From NCBI RefSeq assembly GCF_023028105.1, contig NZ_CP095491.1, forward strand, positions 868,001-932,000: a stretch of DNA of 64,000 bases. The letters are read 5' to 3'. The position numbers and the translations under genes are program-made. The notes beneath the pieces were generated by a model. It searched no databases. It was not told the origin of the DNA and saw nothing but the letters and a program-made list of their open reading frames with translations. Positions 36,253-46,084 of this stretch are shown here, piece after piece. Positions within the stretch are counted from its first letter, which is position 1. Every line of letters begins with the position of its first letter. The DNA is from Halosolutus gelatinilyticus (GTDB lineage: Archaea; Halobacteriota; Halobacteria; Halobacteriales; Natrialbaceae).

Positions 36253-36284
36253 GGAGGTTCGGAGGTCGTAGACCGAGAACCTCC
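36253..36284 (+). terminator. hairpin directly after the thermosome stop
   Basis: ggaggttc (36253-36260) pairs with gaacctcc (36277-36284), and inside ggtc (36264-36267) pairs with gacc (36271-36274), leaving a 3-base loop. It begins two bases after the TAA. There is no T-run behind it, so it may act as a 3'-end stabiliser or processing site more than as an intrinsic terminator. Confidence 0.5.
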
Positions 36285-36440
36285 GAATACGAGCGGGGAA
36301 CGAAGTGACCCGCGATGTAAAACGAAACTTTGCTCTGCGGGCCGCCTTCGGCGCCCCTCGGCAAAATGTAGTATGAAAGCCTACTGCTCCCGACGGTCGC
36401 TCGTCGGCCCGCGAGCGCCGTACGGCGCTCGCGGTGAACG
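36285..36440. repeat. cluster of palindromes downstream of the thermosome gene
   Basis: After the terminator hairpin come gcggg...cccgc around gaacgaagtga (about 36292-36314), cgacg/cgtcg around gtcgct (about 36391-36406), and a perfect 26-base palindrome at 36409-36434 (ccgcgagcgccgt and its complement). The 386 bases from 36252 to 36637 contain no credible gene apart from these elements. Confidence 0.65.
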
Positions 36441-36637
36441 GCATCGTTCGGGTTCTCCGAACCGCTCACTCGCCGACACCCGATCTACAGACGGGTTATC
36501 CACCGCCGATTTGATCTCGATCGGACGGCTACGTGCGGTGAGCAATTTCCTTCTCGCGATCGAGACGTCGACTCCCAAATCCTCTTCTGTTTCGTGGCAA
36601 GCCGGTGTCCTTTTGCGCCGGGGATGGTACGGCGCGT

Positions 36638-36778
36638 ATGTCCTCGCGAACCACGATGGGCTGGTCGCTGTTCACCTCGGGTATCGTCACGCTCGTCCTG
36701 AAGGCGCTCCCCGGCGATTCGCTCTGGTGGGGGTTGTTATTGCTCGCGCTCGGCCTGATGCTGCTGTTCTATCGGTGA
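36638..36778 (+). CDS. 46-residue membrane micro-protein
   Basis: ATG 36638 opens MSSRTTMGWSLFTSGIVT, followed by LVLKALPGDSLWWGLLLLALG and LMLLFYR, ending at TGA 36776-36778. It has two hydrophobic stretches around a short polar turn (KALPGDS), typical of haloarchaeal two-helix micro-proteins. It is below common length cut-offs, but composition and third-base GC favour a real gene. It ends inside a convergent small frame on the other strand. Confidence 0.6.
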   Translation: MSSRTTMGWSLFTSGIVTLVLKALPGDSLWWGLLLLALGLMLLFYR

Positions 36779-36850
36779 GCGACGATCGGTTCTCGGCCAG
36801 ATAACCGAGAGGAGGACGAGCCCCGCTGCAAAGAAAAAGCAGACGCTCAT
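36737..36850 (-). CDS. small membrane ORF, start uncertain
   Basis: From ATG 36850 the minus strand reads MSVCFFFAAGLVLLSVIWPRTDRR and stops at 36737. The protein-like frame continues upstream (DDKTELSGGLSWRTTEKGFLYLG, to about 36918), but no ATG, GTG or TTG start is in frame there, so the gene may be damaged or use an unusual start. Its 3' part overlaps the previous micro-protein by 42 bases tail to tail. Confidence 0.35.
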   Translation of the reverse strand: MSVCFFFAAGLVLLSVIWPRTDRRSPIEQQHQAEREQ

Positions 36851-37037
36851 CCCGAGGTAGAGAAATCCCTTCTCGGTGGTCCGCCACGAGAGCCCGCCCG
36901 ATAGCTCTGTCTTGTCGTCACTGACACAACCGGTATCGCGGTGTGGCTGTCTCCGGGCGATCGAACCCGCGCTGGCGCACGTCCCGACCCGATCGAAACC
37001 GTGCCCCGTTTACGTTTCGAAACGGTATCGAGCGACC

Positions 37038-38981
37038 GTGAGCGCCGACGCGACGGAGACGCCGTTCGACGAGTATCGCGAGGCGGTCGATCGACCGCTC
37101 GCGCGACTGTTCCGGGAGTACGCACCCGGACGGCTAGGTTGGTTCTCGGTCGGCATGGCCGCCAACTTCGTCGCGCGGATGGCGAGCCTGGTGCCGCCCC
37201 TACTGTTGGGCACGGCCATCGACGCGATCTTTTCGGAGGGTGGGGACGGGGAGTTCTCGCTGCCGCTCGTCCCGGACGTCTGGCTCCCCGCGACCGAGTC
37301 GGCGCAGTTCGAGTTCGCAGTGGTCGCGATCGCCGCCGCGTTCGTCTGTATAACCGTCTTCACCTGGATCTACGGGGTCACGGCCAACCTGTTCGCCCAC
37401 GGCGTGATGCACGCCGTCCGGGTGGACTGCTTCGAGAAGATGCAGCGACTCGACATGACCTTCTTCGACGACAAGCAGACCGGCGAGGTCATGGCCGTGC
37501 TGAACAACGACACGCAGAACCTAGAGCGGTTCCTCGACGACGCGCTGATGAACTCGGCGCGACTGATCGTGATGACCGTCGGAATCGCTGGCGTGCTCTT
37601 CTACCTGAACTGGCAACTGGCGTTCGTCACGCTGGTCGCGGTGCCGGCGATGGTCGCCTTCACGATCTGGTTCATGCGGATCGCCGAACCCCGGTACGTC
37701 CGCCAGCGATCGGCCGTCGGCCGGCTGAACACCCGCCTCGAGAACGCGATCGCGGGCATGAACCTGACGAAGACCACCTCGAGCGAGGCGTTCGAGACCG
37801 AGCGCGTCGCCGACGCCTCTCGAAACCTGTTCGATCGGACGATGGACGTCCTCAAACTGAGCTACATCTACCGGCCGGGGATGGAACTACTCGCGGGGCT
37901 GGCGTTCGTCGCCACGTTTCTCGTCGGCGGCCTCTGGCTCGCGGCCGACGCCGCGCCGGGGCCGCTGACCGGGGCGCTCTCCGTCGGCGACTTCGTCGTC
38001 TTCCTCTTTCTGACTCAGCGGATCGTCGACCCGCTCGCCGAAGTCTCGAACATCGTCGACCAGTACGAGAACGCCAGAGCCTCGAGCGAGCGCGTCTTCG
38101 GCCTGATGGACATTCCCGTCCACGTCGACGACCCGGCGGACCCAGTCAATATCACACCCGTCGAAGGGCGAGTCTCCTACGAGGACGTCTCCTTTAGCTA
38201 CGCGGACGCCGAGGGTGCACGGACGGACACCGGTGCGGAATCCGACGGCGAGGCGTCGTTCGACGGACCCGTCGTCGACGCCGTGACGTTCGACGCCGAA
38301 CCGGGCGAGACGATCGCCTTCGTCGGCCCGACCGGCGCGGGCAAGTCCACCGTCTGCAAGCTCCTGCTTCGGTTGTACGACGTACAAGAGGGGACGGTCC
38401 GACTCGACGGCCACGACGTGCGCGACCTCGCGCGCTCGGACCTCCGGTCGGCGGTCGGTTACGTCAGCCAGGACACGTTCCTGTTCGACGGGACGATCGC
38501 CGACAACGTCCGGTACGGTCACTTTGAGGCGTCTGACGAGGCCGTCCGCGAGGCGGCGACGGCGGCGCAGGCGCACGATTTCATCGCTGACCTTCCCGAG
38601 GGGTACGACACGCGCGTAGGTGAACGCGGCGTCAAGCTGTCGGGCGGACAGCGCCAGCGGATCGCCCTCGCGCGGGCCGTCCTCGCAGATCCACCGGTGC
38701 TGATCTTAGACGAGGCGACGAGCGCGGTGGACACCAAGACCGAACTCCAGATCCAGCGATCGATCGACCGGCTGACCGAGGACCGGACGACCCTGGCGAT
38801 CGCCCACCGCCTCTCGACGGTCAAGGACGCCGACGAGATCCTCGTCCTCGAAGACGGGCGGATCGTCGAACGGGGGATCCACGAGGAGTTACTTGAGCGT
38901 GGCGATCGGTACGCGGCGCTGTGGATGGCCCAGGCCGGCGATCGCGAGGCGGCGGCCGAGGCGCTCGCCGACTCGAATTGA
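37038..38981 (+). CDS. ABC exporter, fused permease-ATPase (MsbA/MDR-like)
   Basis: A 647-residue half-transporter. Six membrane helices (residues about 30-330) precede a nucleotide-binding domain with Walker A GPTGAGKST (about 430-438), signature LSGGQRQRIALARAVL, Walker B VLILDEATSAVD and the switch in AIAHRLST. An acidic insert (about 390-412, ARTDTGAESDGEASFDG) lies between the first strands of the ATPase, probably a halophilic surface loop. It should work as a homodimer exporting lipid or drug-like compounds; substrate unknown. Start GTG 37038 gives VSADATETPFDEYREAVDRPL; the open frame upstream to 36876 has no family character. Confidence 0.92.
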   Translation: MSADATETPFDEYREAVDRPLARLFREYAPGRLGWFSVGMAANFVARMASLVPPLLLGTAIDAIFSEGGDGEFSLPLVPDVWLPATESAQFEFAVVAIAAAFVCITVFTWIYGVTANLFAHGVMHAVRVDCFEKMQRLDMTFFDDKQTGEVMAVLNNDTQNLERFLDDALMNSARLIVMTVGIAGVLFYLNWQLAFVTLVAVPAMVAFTIWFMRIAEPRYVRQRSAVGRLNTRLENAIAGMNLTKTTSSEAFETERVADASRNLFDRTMDVLKLSYIYRPGMELLAGLAFVATFLVGGLWLAADAAPGPLTGALSVGDFVVFLFLTQRIVDPLAEVSNIVDQYENARASSERVFGLMDIPVHVDDPADPVNITPVEGRVSYEDVSFSYADAEGARTDTGAESDGEASFDGPVVDAVTFDAEPGETIAFVGPTGAGKSTVCKLLLRLYDVQEGTVRLDGHDVRDLARSDLRSAVGYVSQDTFLFDGTIADNVRYGHFEASDEAVREAATAAQAHDFIADLPEGYDTRVGERGVKLSGGQRQRIALARAVLADPPVLILDEATSAVDTKTELQIQRSIDRLTEDRTTLAIAHRLSTVKDADEILVLEDGRIVERGIHEELLERGDRYAALWMAQAGDREAAAEALADSN

Positions 38982-39148
38982 CCCGACGGCGCCGATGGCG
39001 ATTGCTGCGCCCACGCCGCCGCCGATCGAAGCTGACACCAGGAGCTCGTCGGGGCCGATGACGGCAGCTGGCGCTCGCCAATTTCGGTGGCGGCGACCAC
39101 AGGACCCGCGATCGCCGGACGCCAAAACTGTCCGATCGACGCACCGAC

Positions 39149-39610
39149 TCAGGTATCGTGGACTTCGAGTTCGAACTGCTCGTTCTCGCTGACGGCGTTG
39201 AGGACGACGCTGGTGTTCGAGGCCTTGATGTCGGGATCGGTCAGCAACTGTTTGATCTGGTCGTTCATCCCGTCCGTGTCCTTGAACTTGCCGATCGCGA
39301 TCACGTCGTAGTCGCCGGTAACCTCGTAGACGCTCGTCATCTGTCGGTGGTCGCGGAGCGTATCCGTGATGTCCGGCAGGGCGTTCCCCTCCACCTGCAA
39401 CTGGATGACGGCGGTGACGTCGTACCCGACCGAATCGTAGTCCACGCGCGGCGTGTACCCTTCGATCACGCCGTCTTCTTCCAGATCTGAGAGGTGATTC
39501 GAGACGGTCGTCACCGACACGTCGAGTTCCTCGGCGAGGCTCCGAAGGCTCGCCCGCCCGTCGCCGAGAAGTGCATTCACTAACTTTGCATCGAGATTTT
39601 CGTACGTCAT
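39149..39610 (-). CDS. lrp: Lrp/AsnC-family regulator next to glnA
   Basis: A 153-residue regulator with an N-terminal HTH ([44 protein letters not shown], residues about 6-50) and a C-terminal RAM ligand-binding domain ([21 protein letters not shown]...[17 protein letters not shown]). The family binds DNA as dimers and octamers and senses amino acids. It is divergent from glnA with about 126 bases between starts, and in Halobacterium an Lrp paralogue is tied to glutamine synthetase expression, so control of glnA and of itself is likely. ATG 39613 and 39610 are adjacent; the second is chosen. Confidence 0.93.
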   Translation of the reverse strand: MTYENLDAKLVNALLGDGRASLRSLAEELDVSVTTVSNHLSDLEEDGVIEGYTPRVDYDSVGYDVTAVIQLQVEGNALPDITDTLRDHRQMTSVYEVTGDYDVIAIGKFKDTDGMNDQIKQLLTDPDIKASNTSVVLNAVSENEQFELEVHDT

Positions 39611-39736
39611 CACGCTAACCCACTCGTTCCTCCCTTTAGAAGTTTACGAATATCCAATTACAGACGAGAGACCGAAGAATTGCTTGGAGCAGTAGGGTTT
39701 TAGTAGGCGAGATACTTGGATAGCACGACAAGAAAG

Positions 39737-41092
39737 ATGACAAGCGGAAACATTACTGAGGCCGAGCGGGCCGTTCTAGACGAAATCGAAGAGAAAGATA
39801 TCAGCTTCCTTCGTCTGCAGTTTACCGACATTCTGGGTACGGTCAAGAACGTCTCGGTGCCGGCCCGGCAGGCCGAGAAGGCGTTCGCCGAGGGGATTTA
39901 CTTCGACGGATCGTCGATCGAGGGCTTCGTGCGGATTCAGGAGTCGGACATGCGCCTCGTGCCCGACCCAGAAACGTTCGCGATCCTTCCGTGGAGAAAC
40001 CACGACGACGGCGCCTCGGCGCGGATGATCTGCGACGTCTACAACACCTCCACGGGCGAGCCGTTCGAGGGCGACCCACGCTACATCCTCAAGCGGGCCC
40101 TGGATCGCGCCGACGAAATGGGATACACGGTCAATGCCGCGCCCGAACCCGAGTTCTTCCTGTTCGAGGAGGACGAGGAGGGGCGCGCGACGACCGAGAC
40201 CAACGACGCCGGCGGCTACTTCGACCTCGCGCCCAAGGATCTCGCCTCGGACGTCCGCCGCGACATCATCTACGGCCTCGAGGACATGGGCTTCGAAGTC
40301 GAGGCGAGCCACCACGAGGTCGCCGAAGGCCAACACGAGATCAACTTCACCTACGACGACGCCCTCGCGACCGCCGACAACGTCGCCACATTCCGCACCG
40401 TCGTCCGCGCGATCGCCGCCCAGCACGATTACCACGCGACGTTCATGCCGAAGCCGATCCCGCAGATCAACGGCTCGGGGATGCACACTCACATCTCGCT
40501 GTTCACCGACGACGGCGAGAACGCCTTCCACGACGACGACGACGAGTTCGACCTCTCGGGGACGGCGAAGTCCTTCCTCGCGGGGATCCTCGAACACGCG
40601 CCGGCGATCACGGCCGTCGCCAACCCGACAGTCAACAGCTACAAACGGCTGGTGCCGGGCTACGAGGCGCCCGTCTACGTCGCCTGGTCCGACCGCAACC
40701 GATCGGCGCTGATCCGCAAGCCGGCCGCGCGCGTCCCCGCGGCCTCGCGCGTCGAACTGCGCTCACCGGATCCGTCGTGTAACCCCTACCTCGCGATCGC
40801 GGTCATGATCCACGCCGGCCTCGACGGCATCGAGGACGGACTCGAAGCGCCCGATCCGGTCCGCGAGAACATCTACGAGTTCGACGAGCGGAAACGCGAG
40901 GACTACGGCATCGACACGCTGCCGACCAATCTCGGCGAAGCGGTCGACGCCCTCGAGGCGGACGAGGCCATCTACGCCGCACTGGGCGAGCACATCGGTC
41001 CGAAGTTCGTGGAAGCCAAGCGCGCGGAGTTCCAGGACTACCTCGTCGACGTCTCTCAGTGGGAGCTCGACCGCTACCTCGAAACGTTCTAA
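39737..41092 (+). CDS. glnA: glutamine synthetase
   Basis: A 451-residue type I glutamine synthetase: ATP-dependent amidation of glutamate, the main entry of ammonium. [20 protein letters not shown] and [17 protein letters not shown] near the N-terminus, PEPEFFLF with metal-binding glutamates, [22 protein letters not shown], and [10 protein letters not shown] with [14 protein letters not shown] are all present. It lacks the Tyr adenylylation loop of proteobacterial enzymes and is expected to be regulated by PII (GlnK) and Lrp. The ATG at 39737 gives [23 protein letters not shown] 39716 adds seven residues. Confidence 0.96.
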   Translation: MTSGNITEAERAVLDEIEEKDISFLRLQFTDILGTVKNVSVPARQAEKAFAEGIYFDGSSIEGFVRIQESDMRLVPDPETFAILPWRNHDDGASARMICDVYNTSTGEPFEGDPRYILKRALDRADEMGYTVNAAPEPEFFLFEEDEEGRATTETNDAGGYFDLAPKDLASDVRRDIIYGLEDMGFEVEASHHEVAEGQHEINFTYDDALATADNVATFRTVVRAIAAQHDYHATFMPKPIPQINGSGMHTHISLFTDDGENAFHDDDDEFDLSGTAKSFLAGILEHAPAITAVANPTVNSYKRLVPGYEAPVYVAWSDRNRSALIRKPAARVPAASRVELRSPDPSCNPYLAIAVMIHAGLDGIEDGLEAPDPVRENIYEFDERKREDYGIDTLPTNLGEAVDALEADEAIYAALGEHIGPKFVEAKRAEFQDYLVDVSQWELDRYLETF

Positions 41093-41397
41093 TCCGGCGC
41101 GATCGATCCCGAGAGAACGCACGAGACGCACCTTTTTGCGGCTCTCCGCCCCGCCGCTCGTTCGCCGGCCGTGCACACGATCGTCGCCAGCCGTGAACGC
41201 GGTTCGTCGACAGCGCGAACGGATTCCCGACTGCGAGCGTCGTCCGGTGGTCGGCGTCCGATTGCGCGACGAGACGGGGTGCTGATCGAAGACGGCCCCG
41301 CAGAACGCGCGTCGAGGGACGTCTCTCGATCGAGAACGAGGCGGCCGTGCGGTACGAGGCGCGGAGGCCCCGAGACGGGTGCGCGAGGAGGACGCGA
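41093..41397. other. intergenic, nothing recognised
   Basis: A 305-base gap between the convergent glnA and YihY-family gene ends. Frames here are arginine-rich shadows. No tRNA, strong hairpin or repeat was found; a short T-run (about 41131-41135) after glnA may serve as its terminator. Confidence 0.5.
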
Positions 41398-42723
41398 TCA
41401 GGATCGCCACTCGCCGACGCGGTCGCGCACGCGGCCCGGAATCCCGAGCAGCGAGAGGCCGAACCCGAACAGCACCATCAGCAGGTAGACGCCGAGGACC
41501 GACGTCCAGACGACGAACATCGCGAGGATCGCCCAGCCGTCGTCGAGGAAGTAGAAGGCCGCGATCGCGAGCGCCGTCCCGTACAGCAGGACGAGGTACG
41601 GTCCCCAGCCGTGAGCGTGGCCGCGGCGCATTCGGCTCCGGACGTAGCGCTTGAGTTCGCTCTCGAGGGATTCCTTTCTGACGGTGCGCTCGTCGACGGA
41701 CGCTTCGAACTCCTCGACGCGATCGCGAAGGCGTTCGATCTCCTCGCGGAGCGCTTCGGGATCATCCGCCCGATCGTGAGTGCGGGCGCTCGCACGCGAT
41801 CGCTCGCGCGTCGGCTCTCGATCGGCGTTGCGATCCGGTCCGGCGGTCTCGGCTTCGCCGTCGCCCTCGTCGGCACCCGTGGCGTCGTCAGTCATCGCTC
41901 CTGTCGAAATCTGTCGAGCGCGGGGACTTTGTAGCTGCCGATCCACTTCACGGGTGGCGAGCGCCGCGTTGAGAACGGCCCCGAAGACGACGATGACCGC
42001 GCCGGCGTACAGCCAGATGAGCACGAGGAAGACGGCACCGAGCGCGCCGTAGAGGGCGTATCCGGCGGCGAGATCGGTGTACAGCGAGAACGTTCGGCTG
42101 AGGACGTACCAGCCCGCCGCGGCGAGGACGGTTCCGGGAAGCGCCTCGCGGATATCGACGTTGGCGTTCGGAAACACCACGTACAGCGGCAGGAAGGTCA
42201 CGATCAGTCCCAACACGACGAAGATCGGTCCGAGCACGGTGGCACCGACGAACGGGACGGAGCGGATCACGAGTTCGAGCGCCCCGACGAGCGCGAGCCC
42301 GATCGAGATCGTGACGAAGACGATCATCGCGTCCCACATCGTGTCCACCAGCGACTTCGATCCTGCAGTGCCGTACACCAGCGAGAAGGCGCGATCGAGC
42401 CCCCTGAGAACCCGGCTCGATCCCCAGAGGAGACCGATAATCCCCGCGATGGTCGCCCCCGTGCGATTCGTCTCGTCGACGATCGTCTGCGTGAGCAACT
42501 GTCGAGCCTGCGGCGTGAGGACGTCGCTGGCCGCCGCCGTGAGCCGAGCCGCGAGCCCCTCGCCGCCGATCGACGCGGCGATGCCGAGCGCGAGCAGCAT
42601 CAACGGCACGATCGAGATGAAACCGTAGAACGCGACGCCCGCGGCGAGCAGCGTCAACTGTCCACGCCTCGCGAGTCCGACGACGTGCCAGGCGAACGCG
42701 AGTTCCTCTCTGTAGTCGATCAC
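41398..42723 (-). CDS. YihY/BrkB-family membrane protein with coiled-coil C-terminus
   Basis: A 441-residue protein. The first 270 residues hold six membrane helices with family marks LTLLAAGVAFYGFISIVPLMLLALG, the LWGSSRVLRGLDRAFSLVYG segment and ALYGALGAVFLVLIWLYAGAVIVVFGAVLNA. Then comes a charged region (about 275-360) with a coiled coil (EALREEIERLRDRVEEFEASVDERTVRKESLESELKRYV) and two further helices. The family was once called ribonuclease BN in error; its function is unsettled. GTG 42723 is chosen; an in-frame TTG at 42750 would add nine residues but sits at the likely TATA region (catattt). Confidence 0.82.
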   Translation of the reverse strand: MIDYREELAFAWHVVGLARRGQLTLLAAGVAFYGFISIVPLMLLALGIAASIGGEGLAARLTAAASDVLTPQARQLLTQTIVDETNRTGATIAGIIGLLWGSSRVLRGLDRAFSLVYGTAGSKSLVDTMWDAMIVFVTISIGLALVGALELVIRSVPFVGATVLGPIFVVLGLIVTFLPLYVVFPNANVDIREALPGTVLAAAGWYVLSRTFSLYTDLAAGYALYGALGAVFLVLIWLYAGAVIVVFGAVLNAALATREVDRQLQSPRARQISTGAMTDDATGADEGDGEAETAGPDRNADREPTRERSRASARTHDRADDPEALREEIERLRDRVEEFEASVDERTVRKESLESELKRYVRSRMRRGHAHGWGPYLVLLYGTALAIAAFYFLDDGWAILAMFVVWTSVLGVYLLMVLFGFGLSLLGIPGRVRDRVGEWRS

Positions 42724-42879
42724 ACTCAGTACTAGTCGGGACAGGGACAAATATGCGATCGCGTAGCACGGGCTTGCCGAGGGCGGTGCCGTCCAGGCGA
42801 GATCGCGACGGAATGCGGTTCGTGTATCGTCGGAGACGTATCAACGACTTTTTGACGGCTGGTTTCCGTCTCTCGATCC

Positions 42880-43086
42880 ATGAACGGAACTCGATGCCCG
42901 GACTGCGGCATCGAAACGGAGGCAACGTCGCTACGAACGAACGGCGCGGAGCGGCTCGTGGTCGATACCGGAAGCCGTGGTGGGGTGCTCGGAAAACTCG
43001 GCGTCGGCAAGACGGCCGGCGTCGACGCGGTGTGCTGTCCCGAGTGCGGATTGCTCAGACTCTACGCCGATCTCGACGGCGACTAG
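42880..43086 (+). CDS. small zinc-ribbon protein
   Basis: A 68-residue protein with CPDCG (residues 6-10) and CCPECG (51-56), two CPxCG knuckles about 43 residues apart, as in rubredoxin-like zinc ribbons. The middle has [24 protein letters not shown]. It ends four bases into the convergent trm1 gene end. Nucleic-acid or protein binding is possible; not known. Confidence 0.75.
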   Translation: MNGTRCPDCGIETEATSLRTNGAERLVVDTGSRGGVLGKLGVGKTAGVDAVCCPECGLLRLYADLDGD

Positions 43087-44198
43087 CCGAGGCTGTCCGC
43101 CGTCGCCGCGCGAATCTCGTCGACGGTTGCATCCGTCTTGAACGTGGTTCCGCCGTAGTGAGCTCGCGAGGCTGCGTAGCCCGCCGCGCGGAGGTCCGCG
43201 AGGAAGTCGTCCATCGCGTTGGCGGGCAGTCCCCAGTTTCGACAGAGCTTGTGCTGGTCGTAGTGAGTCGGCGCGTCGAGTTCGCGTTCGAGCGCGGTAC
43301 AGAGTTCGCGGGCCCGTTCGGCGGTTCCGAATTCAGCCGGGATCTCGTCGCGGACCGCCGCGACGAAGTCGGGATCGCGAACGGGACCGAGCCAGAGGGG
43401 GCCAGCCGTGAGCACCCGCTCGCCGCCGCAGTTGGGGCAGGTCTCGATCGGGTCGGCGATCAGTCCGAAGGCGTGTTCGCGGTGGAGGCAGTCCTCGCAG
43501 TGGTCGACGTAGCCGAGTCGATCGATCGCGGCGTCGGCCGCCGTCGCCTTTCGGTCCAGTTCGAGGTAGGTCCGGACGTAGTGACTGGTCGCGTGGGTCA
43601 GGATCGGTTCGATGCCGACGTCGAACCGGGCGGCGCTGCGGGCGAGCGCGGAGAGGAGGACGCGGACGCCCATCTCGGGGTGGTAGTCCGTGTTTCGCGG
43701 GACGGCGGAGTAGGAGCGGACGCCGCTGTTGAAGTGCGCGCCGCACAGCGGTGCGGTGTCGGTCGCGGTGACGCAGACGAGGTCTCGGCCCCTCGCGAAC
43801 GCCGCGTCGGCGAACGGCATCGGCGTCCCGTAGGGATCGAGATCGATGACGTCGAAGGCCCGGTCGTGCATGAGGGCGGTAACATTGCGGCGTTCGACGG
43901 TCGCCTCGCAGTCGTTGCGCGCGAGGTTCTCGCGGGCGAGCTCGACGGCCTCCTCGTCGACGTCGCAGCAGGTGACGTCCCAGCCGTCGGCGGCCGCGCG
44001 CACGCCGCGGATACCGCTCGCCGTCATCGCGTCGAGGTACGTCTCGGCTCGCGGTTCGCGATCGCCGTACGCTCGCAGCGCCGCGATCGTCAGATCCCGA
44101 TTCAGTTCCTGTCGTGGATTGTAGAACACCGCCTCCTCGACGCCCTCGGTCTGCTCGCCAGGCACCTCGAGTTCGACGCCGCCCTCGGTGACGCGCAT
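43083..44198 (-). CDS. trm1: tRNA (guanine(26)-N2)-dimethyltransferase
   Basis: A 371-residue Trm1: SAM-dependent methylation of G26 in t[15 protein letters not shown] (25-36) is the N-terminal tRNA/SAM motif, [15 protein letters not shown] (56-70) is the SAM loop, and [10 protein letters not shown] (117-126) is the catalytic DPYG. The C-terminal domain has a zinc site CEDC...CPNCGG (about residues 233-258). The length is as usual for archaea. Downstream it meets the small zinc-ribbon gene tail to tail. Confidence 0.96.
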   Translation of the reverse strand: MRVTEGGVELEVPGEQTEGVEEAVFYNPRQELNRDLTIAALRAYGDREPRAETYLDAMTASGIRGVRAAADGWDVTCCDVDEEAVELARENLARNDCEATVERRNVTALMHDRAFDVIDLDPYGTPMPFADAAFARGRDLVCVTATDTAPLCGAHFNSGVRSYSAVPRNTDYHPEMGVRVLLSALARSAARFDVGIEPILTHATSHYVRTYLELDRKATAADAAIDRLGYVDHCEDCLHREHAFGLIADPIETCPNCGGERVLTAGPLWLGPVRDPDFVAAVRDEIPAEFGTAERARELCTALERELDAPTHYDQHKLCRNWGLPANAMDDFLADLRAAGYAASRAHYGGTTFKTDATVDEIRAATADSLG

Positions 44199-44291
44199 AC
44201 CCGTTCTCGTCGGCGGAGATCGAAAAACGGCGTGGTCTCGGGTCGGCGCCGGGACGGAGCTACCGGCGCGATCGGCGGGACGGACGCGCCG

Positions 44292-45506
44292 TCACGACTG
44301 CGGCGCAGTCGCCTCGTTGCGGGCGCCGACCGCCGGGAGCGTGACCAGGAACGTCGACCCTGAACCGGGTTCGGACTCGACCCGGATCTCGCCGCCGTGG
44401 CGCTCGACGATCCGCTTGCACAGCGCGAGTCCGAGGCCGGTCCCACCGTGTTCCTCGCGGCCGTGGAGGCGCTGGAAGAGGTCGAAGATGCGATCGGCGT
44501 CGGCCGGATCGATGCCGATTCCGTTATCCTCGACCGACACCGTCCAGTCCGGCCCCGTTCGTTCGGCGGTGACGCGAACGTGCGGCGGTTCGTCGTCGCA
44601 GTATTCGATCGCGTTCGACAGCAGGTTCTGGAACAGTTGTCGTAACTGGTTCTCGTCGCCCTCGACGCGGGGTAACGTCTCGATTTCGACGATGGCGTCG
44701 CGCTCGACGATCTGCACTTCCAGATCCTTTCGGACCGCCGCGAGAACGTCCTCCAGGTCGACCGATTCGAACGGATCGCCCTGCGTGTTGACCCGCGAGT
44801 ATTTCAGCAACCCGTCGATCATCTCGCGCATGCGATCGGCGCCGTCGACCGCGAACGCGATGAACTCGCGGCCGTCCTCGTCGAGGTCGTCGCCGTACCG
44901 GCTCTCGATGAGAGAGAGGTAGCTCGTGATCATCCGCAGCGGCTCCTGGAGGTCGTGGCTGGCGGCGTAGGCGAACTGTTCGAGCCGCTCGTTCGACGTT
45001 TCGAACTCGCGGTTCGCCGCCTCGAGTTGGGCCACCGTCTCGTCCAGTTGCTCCGTCAGTTGCCGGAGCTCCCGATTGCTCCGCTCGACTTCGAGCGCTT
45101 GCGTTTTTGCCAGGGCGTCGTAGACCCCGACGCCGAAGCCGGCGGCCGTACCGAACGCGGTGAGGACTAGCGCGGCCCGGGCCGGATCGGTCACGCTCTC
45201 GGCGGGCTCGAACTGGTAGAGGGCGAGCATTGCGAGCAACAGCCCGAATCCGCCGAACGACCAGTTCGTGATCGTCGGGTAGAACTCGGTGGAAATATCG
45301 GTACGCGACACCCAGTAGCTGCCGTACAGAAGGATCACTCCGGGGACGGCGATGAAGCTCGTGATGAGCGCGACGTTCGAAACCGCTCCTCCGTCGGCCA
45401 GTTGTCCGAACGCCCATCCGAACGCCAACACAACATACAGCGCCCCGAGGATCGCGATCGTACCTCTTCCCCTGATACCAGCCATCGTTCGGTTCAGGCG
45501 ACCCAT
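44292..45506 (-). CDS. membrane sensor histidine kinase
   Basis: A 404-residue kinase. Four N-terminal membrane helices (about 12-120, with VLAFGWAFGQL and VPGVILLYGSYWV) precede a coiled coil (VERSNRELRQLTEQLDETVAQLEAANREFETSNERLEQ). The H-box is YAASHDLQEPLRMI (phospho-His about 182); the ATP lid has N-box FQNLLSNAIEYC, VEDNGIGID and GGTGLGLALCKRIVE. No response regulator is adjacent, as is common in haloarchaea. The signal is unknown; no PAS or GAF domain is present, so the membrane region itself may sense. ATG 45512 two codons upstream is an alternative start. Confidence 0.9.
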   Translation of the reverse strand: MGRLNRTMAGIRGRGTIAILGALYVVLAFGWAFGQLADGGAVSNVALITSFIAVPGVILLYGSYWVSRTDISTEFYPTITNWSFGGFGLLLAMLALYQFEPAESVTDPARAALVLTAFGTAAGFGVGVYDALAKTQALEVERSNRELRQLTEQLDETVAQLEAANREFETSNERLEQFAYAASHDLQEPLRMITSYLSLIESRYGDDLDEDGREFIAFAVDGADRMREMIDGLLKYSRVNTQGDPFESVDLEDVLAAVRKDLEVQIVERDAIVEIETLPRVEGDENQLRQLFQNLLSNAIEYCDDEPPHVRVTAERTGPDWTVSVEDNGIGIDPADADRIFDLFQRLHGREEHGGTGLGLALCKRIVERHGGEIRVESEPGSGSTFLVTLPAVGARNEATAPQS

Positions 45507-45727
45507 TATCACATATCGGTGCGGAATCTATTTTTGCGTTGTCCCGAGAATCAGCGATCCGGACAGTCGTTCGTTTCGGCCGGAACTGCGCGATCGCTCG
45601 GTGCGGGACGCCGAGTAGGCGTCGATACCGGCGCCGGTTCGGATCGCACGGAATCGCGCAGAGTCGCCCTCGAGCCATTCGACAACACAACCGAACCGAT
45701 TTTACAGTTGGGTGCACAGTTCCGGAC

Positions 45728-46084
45728 GTGCCGGAGGCCACGCCCGTCGATCGCTGGCAAGCCGAGCTCGAGGAGACAGGCGAGCTGACGCCGGAGATCG
45801 TCGATCGGATCTCGCGCCTGCACGGCGATCGGGGGGTCCGGGCGATCGAGGCGGTCGGCGAGAGCCGGGTGAAAACGTACCGAGATTTCACGATCGTCGT
45901 CGGCTACGACGACGAGTATATCGTCGAGGACGGCGGCTGTACCTGCAAAGACAGCGAGTACAACCTCGATCCGGAGGACCCGACCGAGCTCTGCTGGCAC
46001 GCGATCGCCGTCGCGATCGCGCGCCGAGTCGGCCACGTCGACTACCACGATATGTGGTACTCGGACGTTCGCGAGCTGTTGTGA
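45728..46084 (+). CDS. SWIM zinc-finger protein
   Basis: A 118-residue protein starting at GTG 45728. The C-terminal half holds CTCKDSEYNL...ELCWHAIAVAIA, which fits the SWIM pattern CxCx(n)CxH (residues about 77-97). The N-terminal half is helical (WQAELEETGELTPEIVDRISRLHGDRGVRAIEAV). SWIM domains bind DNA or proteins and occur in recombination-related factors; haloarchaea have short stand-alone versions. Function unknown. Confidence 0.78.
   Translation: MPEATPVDRWQAELEETGELTPEIVDRISRLHGDRGVRAIEAVGESRVKTYRDFTIVVGYDDEYIVEDGGCTCKDSEYNLDPEDPTELCWHAIAVAIARRVGHVDYHDMWYSDVRELL

Noticed and set aside
45539-45727. N-terminal extension of the SWIM protein from 45539
   Set aside because: The extension is Arg-rich and overlaps the histidine-kinase promoter region; the GTG at 45728 gives a clean start.
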